Assembly: GCF_017308985.1 (NCBI RefSeq)
Contig: NZ_JADWPE010000002.1
Location: 62,001 to 126,000 of the forward strand
Source of the DNA: Lysobacter changpingensis
GTDB lineage: Bacteria > Pseudomonadota > Gammaproteobacteria > Xanthomonadales > Xanthomonadaceae
DNA: 64,000 bases
Direction: 5' to 3'
The position numbers and the translations under genes were made by a program. Under the pieces are notes generated by a model. It searched no databases, was not told the DNA's origin, and saw only the letters and a program-made list of their open reading frames with translations. Position 1 is the stretch's first letter. Every line of letters starts with the position of its first letter. Positions 54,263-63,047 of the stretch are shown here, one piece after another.

Positions 54263-55299
54263 CCGTCCTGCTTCGCACCTGGGTGCGTTACTGCCTCGCA
54301 TTGTGCAGCCATTACAGCGGGCTCGATGGCCTGTACCGCAAGCTCAGCGGCGCGGGGCTGGTGATCCTGATGCTGCATCGCCTGCGCGACGACCACGACC
54401 CCTACCCCTTGAGCGTCTCGCGCACGCAACTGCGGCAGATGCTCGCGTGGCTGCGCGCGCGCGGCGCGCTGGTCGGGCTGGACGACGGCCTGCGCGAACT
54501 CTCGCCCGAGCGCGCGCAGAAGACCCGCTATGCGCTCACCTTCGACGACGGCTATCGCGACAACCTCGGCCTGATCGACGCGAACCTCGGCGGGCCGGTC
54601 CCGGCGGTCGTCTACGTCGCCACCGGCCACATCGGCGGCGAACCGATCTGGGCGTACCGCCTCGTGCACGCGGTGGAATCGCGCAGTCGCGACCAGATCG
54701 ACCTCGGCGGCCTGGGGCTCGGACACTTCGACCTGTCGCTCGCCGACGATCGCCATCGTCTCTACACGCTGCTGCCACCGCGCCTGAAAACGCTGGAACC
54801 TGCCGAACTGGAAGCGTGGGTCGACCACGTCTGCGAGCAGGCGCGTCCGCGCCCGCTGCCGCACGAGGATCGCGAGATGCTCGACTGGAACGACGTGCGT
54901 CGCCTGGCCGACGGCGGCATCGAGATCGGCGGCCACACGTGCAGCCACGCGATTCTCAGCCGCCTCGACGACGCCGCCGCTGGCGAGGAAATCGGCCTGT
55001 CGCGCGCGAGCATCGCCGCCGAACTCGGGCACGCGCCGCGCCATTTCGCCTATCCCAATGGCGGCCGTACCGATTTCGGTGAACGCGACGCGCGCCTGGT
55101 GCGCGACGCGGGTTTCGCCACCGCGACCACGTCGATCGAAGGCGTGAACCGTCCCGGCGCCGATCCCTACCGCCTGCTGCGCTTCAACGTGCACGAAGCG
55201 CGTTTCCGCGCGCCGTCCGGGCGCCTGTCGAAGGCGCTGTTCTTCAGCGAGACCAGCGGCATGCTCGGCTGGCTGCGCGGACTGCGCGCCGCCGCATGA
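54259..55299 (+). CDS. Polysaccharide deacetylase family protein (first)
   Basis: A 346-residue NodB-homology protein. The metal-binding and catalytic Asp pair lies in LTFDDGYRDNLGLID, the HxxxH metal motif in GGHTCSHAIL, and FAYPNGGRTDF holds a later active-site region. About 90 residues between the first two motifs form an insertion not seen in short family members. No signal peptide is clear; residues 1-45 are moderately hydrophobic. It may N- or O-deacetylate the polymer or its lipid-linked precursor. ATGA overlap links it to the ligase gene. Confidence 0.88.
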   Translation: MTVLLRTWVRYCLALCSHYSGLDGLYRKLSGAGLVILMLHRLRDDHDPYPLSVSRTQLRQMLAWLRARGALVGLDDGLRELSPERAQKTRYALTFDDGYRDNLGLIDANLGGPVPAVVYVATGHIGGEPIWAYRLVHAVESRSRDQIDLGGLGLGHFDLSLADDRHRLYTLLPPRLKTLEPAELEAWVDHVCEQARPRPLPHEDREMLDWNDVRRLADGGIEIGGHTCSHAILSRLDDAAAGEEIGLSRASIAAELGHAPRHFAYPNGGRTDFGERDARLVRDAGFATATTSIEGVNRPGADPYRLLRFNVHEARFRAPSGRLSKALFFSETSGMLGWLRGLRAAA

Positions 55300-55321
55300 G
55301 ACCCGTGGCGAGGGCATCGAC

Positions 55322-56086
55322 ATGAGCGCGCTTCCCATCCTGATGTACCACGGCCTGCACCGCGAGACGTCCTCGCGCGGGCGTTTCGATCCGGTGTACA
55401 GCGTGCATCCGGAGATGTTCGCGCGGCAGCTCGACTGGCTGGTGCAGCAGGGCCATCGCGCGCCGTTGCTGGAAGACGCGCTGTCGGGTTCCGGCGATGC
55501 ACGCGACGTGATCATCACCTTCGACGACGGCGACGTGTCCAACGTCGAGATCGCGCTGCCGCTGCTGCTCGAACGCGGGCTGCGCGCGGAGTTCTTCGTC
55601 ACCACCGACTTCATCGGCCAGTGCGGCATGCTCGCGCCGGACGACATCCGCCGCCTCGCGGCCCACGGCATGGGCATCGGCTCGCACGGACGCACGCATG
55701 CGTTCCTGTCGGACCTGGACACGACCGACCTGATGGCCGAACTCGACGACAGCCGCTGCCGGTTGCAGGCAATCTGCGGCCGGCCGATCGATTCGCTCGC
55801 GCTGCCCGGCGGTCGTGGCGGCGAGCGCGAACTGAACGCAGCGCAGCGGCTCGGCTACCGGCATCTGCTCGGCTCCGTGCCGGGGCCGAACCGGCGTCGT
55901 CGTGGCGATGCGTGGCTGCAGCGGTTGCCGGTCACGCGCACGCTCTCGCTGGACGATTTCGCCGCGCTGGTGCACTGGCGCGGATTGCCGGCACGCTGGA
56001 TGCAGGCACGTCACGCCGCGCTCGCGCTGCCCAAGCGCGTGCTCGGCAACGACGGCTACCAGCGTTTGCGCGAGCGCCTGCTGTGA
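55322..56086 (+). CDS. Polysaccharide deacetylase family protein (second)
   Basis: A 254-residue NodB-homology protein, shorter than its neighbour and lacking the insertion. The motifs are PILMYHGLH at the N-terminus, VIITFDDGDVSNVEIALPLLL with the Asp pair, and IGSHGRTHAFLSDL with the HxxxH metal ligands; SLALPGGRGGERE is the later motif. There is no signal peptide, so it may act in the cytoplasm on precursors or be exported by another route. It overlaps the next gene (GTGA). Confidence 0.88.
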   Translation: MSALPILMYHGLHRETSSRGRFDPVYSVHPEMFARQLDWLVQQGHRAPLLEDALSGSGDARDVIITFDDGDVSNVEIALPLLLERGLRAEFFVTTDFIGQCGMLAPDDIRRLAAHGMGIGSHGRTHAFLSDLDTTDLMAELDDSRCRLQAICGRPIDSLALPGGRGGERELNAAQRLGYRHLLGSVPGPNRRRRGDAWLQRLPVTRTLSLDDFAALVHWRGLPARWMQARHAALALPKRVLGNDGYQRLRERLL

Positions 56087-57231
56087 ACGCCGCGCTGCTG
56101 TTCTGGTCGTGCATCGCGCTGGTCGCCTGGGCGTACGCGGGCTATCCGCTGTTCACGGCGTTGCTTGCGCGACGCTATGGCGACGCGCCGCTGCACGATC
56201 CGCGCGGCGGCGACGATGACGAATGCGAACCGATGACCGTCGTCATCGCCGCCTTCGACGAGGAAGCGCGCGTCGCCGCGCGCATCCGCGACATCCTCGA
56301 CCAGGACTACCCCGCCGACAGGCTGCAGGTACTGGCGATCAGCGACGGCAGCCGCGACGGCACCGCGCGCGCCGCCGCATCGCTCGGCGACGATCGCGTG
56401 CGCGTGCTCGATCTGCCGCACAACGTCGGCAAGGCGGCGGCGCTCACCCTGGGCATGCGCCAGGTCGACACGCCGCTGGTCGCCTTCACCGATGCACGGC
56501 AACGCTTCGCACCGGGCGCACTGCGCGCGTTGGCGGCGCCGTTCGCCGATCCGTCCATCGGCGCGGTGAGCGGCGAGCTGGTGATCGCCGCCGCCGATCA
56601 CGGCACCGGCGAAGGCGTCGGACTGTACTGGCGCATGGAAAAACGCCTGCGTTCGGACGAAGCGAAGCTGGGGTGGCTGCATGGCGTCAGCGGCTCGATC
56701 CACGCGATGCGCCGCACGTTGTTCGTGCCGATTCCCGCGAACACCGTGCTCGACGACATGTGGATGCCGCTGCAGGTGCTGCGCTCGGGCCATCGCGTGT
56801 GGATGGCGCGCGAGGCGCTCGCGTTCGACCGGGCCAGCCACAGCGTGGACGAGGAATTCCAGCGCAAGCTGCGCACGCTCGCGGGCAACTGGCAGCTGAT
56901 CGCGCGCCTGCCGTGGCTGCTGGACCCGTTCGCGAACCCGGCGTTCTTCGCGTGGTTCTCGCACAAGTTCCTGCGCCTGCTGGTGCCGTGGGCGTTGCTG
57001 GTCGCGCTGGCGGCGTCCGCGTTCGCGGAAGGCGCCCTGCATCGCATCGCCTTCGGCCTCCAATTGCTCGCCTACGCGGGCGCGCTGGGTGGACTGGTGT
57101 TGCCGCGCGTGGCCGCGCGATTGCCGTTGCTGCCGGCGGCGAGCAGTTTCGTGATGCTCAACTTCGCCGCGCTGTTGTCGCTTCCCGCGTCGCTGGCGAT
57201 GGACCCGGCGCGGCTGTGGAAGAAACACTGA
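56083..57231 (+). CDS. Glycosyltransferase family 2 membrane protein
   Basis: A 382-residue processive-type GT2. A hydrophobic N-terminal anchor (residues 1-25) is followed by PMTVVIAAFDEEARVAARIR, the nucleotide-binding ISDGSRDGT, NVGKAAALTLGM, VAFTDARQRFAP (DxR variant of DxD), and DDMWMPLQV and QRKLRTLAGNWQ (QxxRW-like). Two or three C-terminal membrane segments follow. It probably extends the lipid-linked glycan at the inner membrane. The GTG at 56083 overlaps the previous stop, and there is no better ATG. Confidence 0.88.
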   Translation: MNAALLFWSCIALVAWAYAGYPLFTALLARRYGDAPLHDPRGGDDDECEPMTVVIAAFDEEARVAARIRDILDQDYPADRLQVLAISDGSRDGTARAAASLGDDRVRVLDLPHNVGKAAALTLGMRQVDTPLVAFTDARQRFAPGALRALAAPFADPSIGAVSGELVIAAADHGTGEGVGLYWRMEKRLRSDEAKLGWLHGVSGSIHAMRRTLFVPIPANTVLDDMWMPLQVLRSGHRVWMAREALAFDRASHSVDEEFQRKLRTLAGNWQLIARLPWLLDPFANPAFFAWFSHKFLRLLVPWALLVALAASAFAEGALHRIAFGLQLLAYAGALGGLVLPRVAARLPLLPAASSFVMLNFAALLSLPASLAMDPARLWKKH

Positions 57232-57240
57232 GGACGCACG

Positions 57241-58488
57241 ATGGCCCGCATCCTTGCCGTGACCAGCCGCCTTCCCTTCCCGCCGCGCGAAGGTCACCAG
57301 CTGCGCGCGTGGCACGTGCTGCGCGCGCTCGCATCGAAGCACGAGGTGACGCTGCTGAGCTTCCAGCGCAAGGACGATCTCCCCGACGAAGCCGCGACGC
57401 TGCACGCGGCGATGGCGCGCGTGGAAACCTTCCGCATTCCCGGCGAACGCTCGCGTGGCGCGCTCGCGCGCGCGGTGCTGCGCGGCACGCTCACGCCGAC
57501 GCCTTTCCTCGTCGCCAAGTACGACTCGCCCGCGCTGCGCGCGCGGCTGAGCGCTCTCGCGCGCGATGCCGATCTGGTGCACTTCGACATGCTGCCGCTG
57601 ATCGCGCACGCGGACTGCGTGCCCGACGGCGTGCCGATCGCGCTGAACGCGCACAACGTCGAGCATCGCCTGCTCGCCGCGCGCGCCGGGATCGAAACAC
57701 GACCGTGGGCGCGGCGCTTCCTTTCCGGCCAGGTCGACAGGCTGCAGGCGTTCGAGCGTCGCGCCTGCGAGCGCGCCGACGCGGTGCTGGCGTGCTCGCA
57801 GGTGGATGCGCAGGGGCTGCGCGAACTCGTGCCGGACTGCAACGTGCACGTCGTCGCCAATGGCGTCGATCTGGAAACGAACCGCCCCGCCGCGCACGCG
57901 CCGGATGCGGAACGGCTGGTGTTCGTCGGCCAGATGGGCTGGTTTCCGAATCGCGATGGCGTGGACTGGTTCCTGCGCGAGGTGTTCCCGCGCATCCTCG
58001 CGCGCCGCCCGACGGCGCGCTTCGAACTGGTCGGCAAGGCCGAAGGCTTCGATGTTCCCGCCAACGTGCGCGCGAACGTCGACCTCGCCGGTTTCGTCGA
58101 CGACCTGCGTCCGCACGTGCACGACGCGTCGGTCTACGTCGTCCCGTTGCGCGCGGGCAGCGGCACGCGGCTGAAGGTGCTCGAGGCGATGGCGCTGGGC
58201 AAGGCGATCGTCACCACTACCATCGGCAGCGAAGGCATCGCGCTTCGCCATGGCCGCAGCGCGTTGTATGCGGACGATGCGGAGGCCTTCGCCGAATCCG
58301 TGTTGTCGCTGCTCCAGTCCCCGGAGCGCACGACCGCACTCGGCATCCAGGCGCGTCGACTGGCGGAAGACGAGTACGGCTGGGATGCGATCGGCACGCG
58401 GCTGCTGCGTGCGTACGAGCCGTTGCTGGGCGGGAACCTGCGGCCGGTGCGCGCGGCTGCGGCGACGCTGGGGGCGGTGGAGGCCTAG
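57241..58488 (+). CDS. Glycosyltransferase family 4 protein (third; exosortase-locus type)
   Basis: A 415-residue GT-B enzyme. It opens ILAVTSRLPFPPREGHQLRA and has LNAHNVEHRLLA, ACSQVDAQGLRE, VANGVDLETNRP, FVGQMGWFPNRDGVDWFLRE and AGSGTRLKVLEAMALGKAIV, a close pattern match to the TIGR03087-type glycosyltransferases found in exosortase-associated EPS clusters. That comparison is from memory of the family, not from a search. It is the last gene of the plus-strand EPS operon and is followed by a REP pair. Confidence 0.9.
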   Translation: MARILAVTSRLPFPPREGHQLRAWHVLRALASKHEVTLLSFQRKDDLPDEAATLHAAMARVETFRIPGERSRGALARAVLRGTLTPTPFLVAKYDSPALRARLSALARDADLVHFDMLPLIAHADCVPDGVPIALNAHNVEHRLLAARAGIETRPWARRFLSGQVDRLQAFERRACERADAVLACSQVDAQGLRELVPDCNVHVVANGVDLETNRPAAHAPDAERLVFVGQMGWFPNRDGVDWFLREVFPRILARRPTARFELVGKAEGFDVPANVRANVDLAGFVDDLRPHVHDASVYVVPLRAGSGTRLKVLEAMALGKAIVTTTIGSEGIALRHGRSALYADDAEAFAESVLSLLQSPERTTALGIQARRLAEDEYGWDAIGTRLLRAYEPLLGGNLRPVRAAAATLGAVEA

Positions 58489-58521
58489 CGCAACCCCGCG
58501 TTCGCCATTTCTCCTGGCCGT

Positions 58522-58598
58522 TGTAGCCCGGGTAAGCGAAGCGCACCCGGGGCGCGGCCACTTCTCCAACCCGGTGCGCTTCGCTTGCCCGGGCTACA
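58522..58598. repeat. REP-like inverted pair
   Basis: TGTAGCCCGGGTAAGCGAAG at 58522 and a reverse copy ending GCTTGCCCGGGCTACAG near 58598 lie between convergent genes. It may serve as a terminator for the EPS operon. Confidence 0.88.
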
Positions 58599-58612
58599 GA
58601 AGCCAACCACGA

Positions 58613-59368
58613 CTATCGGGCCGACAAACCAGGCCCACGCCCCCGCGCCCGCCATCGATAACTCACCACCCCCATCACCTCATACAGCGCCACCTGCGTC
58701 TTCTGCATCGCCGACAGCTGCGGCAGGAAGTACCCGACGCTTCCCATCGGCACATACGCCGAATCGCTCGCCACCATGCACGGCACGAAGCCCGCCGCGC
58801 GGAACGCCACCGCCGCGCGCGGCAGGTGCGTGGCCGAACTCACCACGCGCACGCGCGCCGGCAACGTGCCGCGCAACGCCATCGCGCTTTCCCAGGTGGT
58901 GGTCGATTGCGCTTCCTCGCGCAGCCACTGCGCCGGCACGCCCCAGTCCTGCGCGAGCCGCGCGAGCACCGCCGCCTCGCTGATCGCGAACGGCCCGCCG
59001 CCGGCGATGGTCATCGTCACCGGCGCGCCACGGCGCCACAGTTCGACGCCGCCCCGCAGCCGACGCCAGCTCGACGGCGTCAGCGCGATGTAATCGTCGT
59101 GCGCGCGTGGTTCGTCCTGCAGGCCACCGGCGAGCACCACGATCGGCGCCTGCGCATCCCGCGCATCGCAGCGCGCCTCGCGGGGAACGCCGCCTTCGAC
59201 CATGCGGATCAGCGTATTCGCGCCCAGCGGCGTGCACAGCAGCACGATCGCGATGCCCGCGATCGCCAGCACCACGCGCCACCACGCGCGGGCCCGCGCC
59301 CACGTCAGCCACGTGGCCGCCATCCACAGCAGGGCCCAGGTCATCGGCGAGAGCAGGAGGGAGTGCAT
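58613..59368 (-). CDS. DUF218 (YdcF/SanA-like) membrane protein
   Basis: A 251-residue protein with two N-terminal hydrophobic segments (about 3-20 and 28-48) and a cytoplasmic or periplasmic DUF218 domain. This contains APIVVLAGG, YIALTPSSWRRLRGGVELWRRG, the TTWESAMALRG stretch and VRVVSSATHLPRA with its conserved His. Such proteins (SanA, ElyC) affect envelope integrity and lipid-carrier use; the enzymatic activity is not proved. Start choice is uncertain: ATG at 59368 is used, and 59398 or 59419 are possible. Confidence 0.83.
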   Translation of the reverse strand: MHSLLLSPMTWALLWMAATWLTWARARAWWRVVLAIAGIAIVLLCTPLGANTLIRMVEGGVPREARCDARDAQAPIVVLAGGLQDEPRAHDDYIALTPSSWRRLRGGVELWRRGAPVTMTIAGGGPFAISEAAVLARLAQDWGVPAQWLREEAQSTTTWESAMALRGTLPARVRVVSSATHLPRAAVAFRAAGFVPCMVASDSAYVPMGSVGYFLPQLSAMQKTQVALYEVMGVVSYRWRARGRGPGLSAR

Positions 59369-59485
59369 GGCCGGCGCAGTCTTGCATGAACGGGCCATGG
59401 GCGCGAGGCGGCCGAACATGCGCGCGCAACGCGTTCTCCACGGTAACGGGCCCTGCCCGATCCCTCCCCCGCGCCGGAATCCGAC

Positions 59486-61330
59486 ATGGCCATCCTGCGG
59501 CTTCGTCCCCTCGCCTTCGCCCTGCTGCCCGCGTGCGCGCTAGCCGCGATGGCGATGCCCGTGCCCGCGTTCGCCGACACGTACTACGTCCGCACCGACG
59601 GCGGCGACGACGAACAGTGCAACGGTCGGGCCGACGCGCCGTATCCCGGCAGCGGCAGCGGCGTGGACTGCGCATGGCGTCATCCGAACTACGCGTTGCC
59701 GACCAGCGATCGCCCGCGCATCGACGGCGGCGACACGCTGATCATCGGCCCGGGCGAATACATGATCGGCTGGGAATCGCCAGGCCTTTCGACGAAAAGC
59801 ACGCGCTGCGATTCGAGCGCGCCCTACGACTGCTATCCGGCCGCGCCGCCGAGCGGCACGCCGCAGGCGCGCACGCGCATCCTCGGCGCGGGTTTCGACA
59901 GCGGCTGCAAGGCGCCACCGAAACTGTGGGGCACCAACCGCGTGGACCTCGTCCTCAACCTGCAGGACGCCGACAACGTCGAAGTCGGATGCCTCGAGAT
60001 CACCGACAAGAGCGATTGCGTCGAATTCCACGCGAACGACGCCGTGCGTTGCGAGCGCGACTCGCCGCCGTTCGGGCAATGGGCGTCGATCGGCATCGGC
60101 GCCAAGCGTTCGAAGAACGTGTGGCTGCACGATCTGGACATCCACGGCCTGTCGGGCCGCGGCATCATGGCCGGCGGCCTGCGCGACTGGACGATCGAAC
60201 GCGTGCGCATCCACGCCAACGGCTGGGCCGGCTGGGACGGCGACGTGGGCGAAGGCGAGAGTTCCAACGAAGGCGACATCGTGTTCCGCAACGTGGAAAT
60301 CGCCTGGAACGGCTGCGCCGAGCGCTGGCAGACCGGCGAACCGTTCGCGTGCTGGGCGCAGGAGGAAGGCGGCTACGGCGACGGCCTCGGCACCGGCCGG
60401 ACCAACGGCCACTGGCTGGTGGAAGATTCGCGCATCCACCACAACACCTCCGACGGACTCGATCTGCTGTACACCGACGAATCGAAGACCGCCACCGTCG
60501 TCGTGCGCCGCGTGTACGCCGCGGCGAACGCGGGCAACCAGGTGAAGACCGCGGGGAACGCGCTGGTCGAGAACTCGGTGATCGTCGGCCAGTGCGCGTA
60601 CTTCCACGGGAAATACGACATGAGCGACGGCGACATGTGCCGCGCGTACGGCAATGCGTTGTCGGTCGGCGTCGGTCCGAAACAAACCGCGACCGTGCGC
60701 CACAACACCATCACCGGCGAAGGCGACTGTCTGATCCTCACCGCCGGGGGCAACGCGAGCTCGCGCGTGGAAATCCAGAACAATGCGCTGATCGGCCAGA
60801 AGGACGTCACCGCCAGCGACGGCGACATGCGCAGCTGCGCGCATTACGCCGACAAGAGCACGGCGGTGGTGAGCTTCGAAGGCAACGCGTTCTGGAACGT
60901 CAAGGACGACATGTGCCCGGCCGGCAACGTGTGCGGGCGCGAGCCGAAGCTGGCGAGCATCGAGCTTTCGACGTTCGATCCGATGCCGCTCGCGGGCAGC
61001 CCGCTGATCGACCGCGCGACGCAGCAGACCAGCGTGACCTCGGATTTCCTGCGCCAGTCGCGGCCGAAGGGCTCGGCGGCGGACATCGGGGCGGTGGAGT
61101 TCCAGGACGGCCAGGCGGGCGCGCCGACGGTGGGCGCGCCGGCCGCGGGTGCGCCTGCCGCGCGGGAACCTGGCTCGCGTGCGGAAGATGCTGCGATCGA
61201 CGACACGACCGGCGCAGCGGCGCCGAAGCAGTCGTCGACGTGGATGATCGGCACGCTGGCGGCGGCTTCGTTGTTGACCGCCGGCGTGGCGGCGGCGCTG
61301 CGGAAGATGCGGGGGCGGAAGACGGCGTGA
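59486..61330 (+). CDS. Secreted right-handed parallel beta-helix protein with C-terminal membrane anchor
   Basis: A 614-residue protein. A signal peptide ends near residue 30 (AFAD), followed by many short beta-helix coils with repeated patterns such as KNVWLHDLDIHG, RDWTIERVRIHANG and GDIVFRNVEIAWNG, and several cysteine pairs. The PbH1-like region reaches about residue 520. A Pro/Ala-rich linker (about 545-580) is followed by a hydrophobic helix (about 584-604) and a basic end RKMRGRKTA. It may be a polysaccharide lyase or glycan-binding protein held at the cell surface. No PEP motif precedes the helix. Confidence 0.85.
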   Translation: MAILRLRPLAFALLPACALAAMAMPVPAFADTYYVRTDGGDDEQCNGRADAPYPGSGSGVDCAWRHPNYALPTSDRPRIDGGDTLIIGPGEYMIGWESPGLSTKSTRCDSSAPYDCYPAAPPSGTPQARTRILGAGFDSGCKAPPKLWGTNRVDLVLNLQDADNVEVGCLEITDKSDCVEFHANDAVRCERDSPPFGQWASIGIGAKRSKNVWLHDLDIHGLSGRGIMAGGLRDWTIERVRIHANGWAGWDGDVGEGESSNEGDIVFRNVEIAWNGCAERWQTGEPFACWAQEEGGYGDGLGTGRTNGHWLVEDSRIHHNTSDGLDLLYTDESKTATVVVRRVYAAANAGNQVKTAGNALVENSVIVGQCAYFHGKYDMSDGDMCRAYGNALSVGVGPKQTATVRHNTITGEGDCLILTAGGNASSRVEIQNNALIGQKDVTASDGDMRSCAHYADKSTAVVSFEGNAFWNVKDDMCPAGNVCGREPKLASIELSTFDPMPLAGSPLIDRATQQTSVTSDFLRQSRPKGSAADIGAVEFQDGQAGAPTVGAPAAGAPAAREPGSRAEDAAIDDTTGAAAPKQSSTWMIGTLAAASLLTAGVAAALRKMRGRKTA

Positions 61331-61380
61331 CGAGGGCATGCCTGCGCCGATGACCTGCACGCTCATCGGAGTGGCGCTCC

Positions 61381-61478
61381 TGTAGCCCGGGTAAGCTCTT
61401 GTAGCCCGGGTAAGCGCAGCGCACCCGGGGAGCGCGGGGCGCCTCCGACCCGGGTGCGCTTCGCTTACCCGGGCTACA
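61381..61478. repeat. REP-like cluster: truncated, full and inverted copies
   Basis: A truncated copy TGTAGCCCGGGTAAGC at 61381-61396, a full copy at 61400-61430 and a reverse copy ending at 61478. This makes it the most complex REP site in the window. Confidence 0.88.
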
Positions 61479-61546
61479 ACAGCAGCAACAACGGCATAAC
61501 GCCGACACCAACAACAAACAGCAACAGCAACGACAACTCCAAGCCG

Positions 61547-63043
61547 CTACCCCGCCACCCCCTCCCCCACCCGCCGCTGCACCGCGCGCAGCTTCGGATG
61601 CAGCATCCCGCGCAGCCGGGCGTCCAGTGTCAGCAGCACCAGCAGATACGGCCCGCCGATCAGCATTCCGCCGACCAGCATCCGCTGCCAGCCGGGGCGC
61701 AGCGACAGCTGCAGCGTGAGCCATTCACCGGCGAGCGCCGCCAACGCCGCGACCGCCACCGTTCCCAACGTGCGTCGATCCGGGAACTGGCGCAGCGCGG
61801 GATCCACGAGCAGGCATGCCGCCACGCTCGACACCGTCGAACTCACCAGGGTCGCGTACGCCGCGCCCATCACGCCGTACGCGGGAATCCACAGCAGGTT
61901 GAGCAGCGAGTTCACCGCCACCGCCAGGCCCATCAACGCCAGCACCGTCTTCGTGCGCCGTTCCAGCACCAGGCCGAAGCCGCACACCAGCACCACCGGC
62001 AGCACCGCGTTCATCGCGCCCATCCACTCGAAAACCGGGCCCGATCGCGACTTGTCCGCGCCGCTCAGCGCGATGATGAGGTCCGTGCCCAGGCACCACA
62101 GCAACATCGCGACGCCGATCGCGGCATAGGTCATCGGCACGAGCATCGTTCGCTTGAGCGCGCGCACGGCCGCCGCGCCGTCGGTGGTGAACACGCGGTT
62201 GGCCGCCGGCGTGAACGACTCGAACACGGTGAGGTTCATGAACATGTGCACCTGCATTGCCAGCGCCGCGCCGACGCTGTAGATGCCCACCACCGCGAAA
62301 TCGCCGGACAGGCTCTTGAGCATGATGCGATCGATCGACACCAGCGCGACGGCGAGGATCTCCGTCGCCACCAGCGGCATGCCGTACGCGAACGACTGGC
62401 GAAGCTCCGCCGGATCCATCGAGCGTCGCGCGAAATGCAGGTGCCGCCGCGCCCACGCGAGGTAGAACACCATGCCGATCACCACCGCCAGCAGCTTTCC
62501 GCCGTACGCCGCCGCGGCGGTGTGCTGCACGGCGAGCACCGCGCCGAGCATCAGCGCCAGCTGCAGCCACCGCCACGCCACGCGCGTGAGCATCACCGTG
62601 CGCGACTGCTCGGTCACGCGCAGCACGGTTTCCACCAGGCTGGAATAGACCAGCATCGGCGTCATCACCAGCGCCATCCAGAACACCGGCGCATGCCCCT
62701 CGCCGGTGACGTAGCCGTGCACGATCACGATCGCGCCGACCAACGCCCACAACGCCAGCGAGCCGATCATCGGCAGGTAGAACAGGTTGGTGGCGAACGA
62801 ACGCATGCGCGCGTCGTCACCGCCGTGCGGATAGAAGCGCTGGATCGAATGCTGCGCGCCGAGCTTGGCAACGGCCACCGCCATCAGCACCCAGGTTTCG
62901 TAGTAGCCCAGGATGCCGTACTGCGTGTTGTCGAGCAGCCGCGTGAGCAGCGGGAAGGACACCAGCCCCGCCATCATCACCAACAGGTTGGCGGTGGAAT
63001 AGCGCAGGTAATGCCGGGCCAGGCCGGGCGTGGACGCGGTCAT
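61547..63043 (-). CDS. Wzx-type oligosaccharide flippase
   Basis: A 498-residue polytopic protein with about 12-14 membrane segments, starting YLRYSTANLLVMMAGLVSFP followed by LLTRLLDNTQYGILGYYETW, the standard MOP/MATE-like polysaccharide transporter start. Later features include GMPLVATEILAVALVSIDRI, and no water-soluble domain is present. It would flip the lipid-linked repeat unit from cytoplasm to periplasm, where the ligase/polymerase acts. It is four bases downstream of the hydrolase gene on the minus strand. Confidence 0.91.
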   Translation of the reverse strand: MTASTPGLARHYLRYSTANLLVMMAGLVSFPLLTRLLDNTQYGILGYYETWVLMAVAVAKLGAQHSIQRFYPHGGDDARMRSFATNLFYLPMIGSLALWALVGAIVIVHGYVTGEGHAPVFWMALVMTPMLVYSSLVETVLRVTEQSRTVMLTRVAWRWLQLALMLGAVLAVQHTAAAAYGGKLLAVVIGMVFYLAWARRHLHFARRSMDPAELRQSFAYGMPLVATEILAVALVSIDRIMLKSLSGDFAVVGIYSVGAALAMQVHMFMNLTVFESFTPAANRVFTTDGAAAVRALKRTMLVPMTYAAIGVAMLLWCLGTDLIIALSGADKSRSGPVFEWMGAMNAVLPVVLVCGFGLVLERRTKTVLALMGLAVAVNSLLNLLWIPAYGVMGAAYATLVSSTVSSVAACLLVDPALRQFPDRRTLGTVAVAALAALAGEWLTLQLSLRPGWQRMLVGGMLIGGPYLLVLLTLDARLRGMLHPKLRAVQRRVGEGVAG

Positions 63044-63047
63044 CGGG

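Noticed and set aside
61485-61546. CAA/CAG-rich tract after the REP cluster
   Set aside because: It looks like a short low-complexity gap between convergent genes; units are irregular and no array or microsatellite could be defined.
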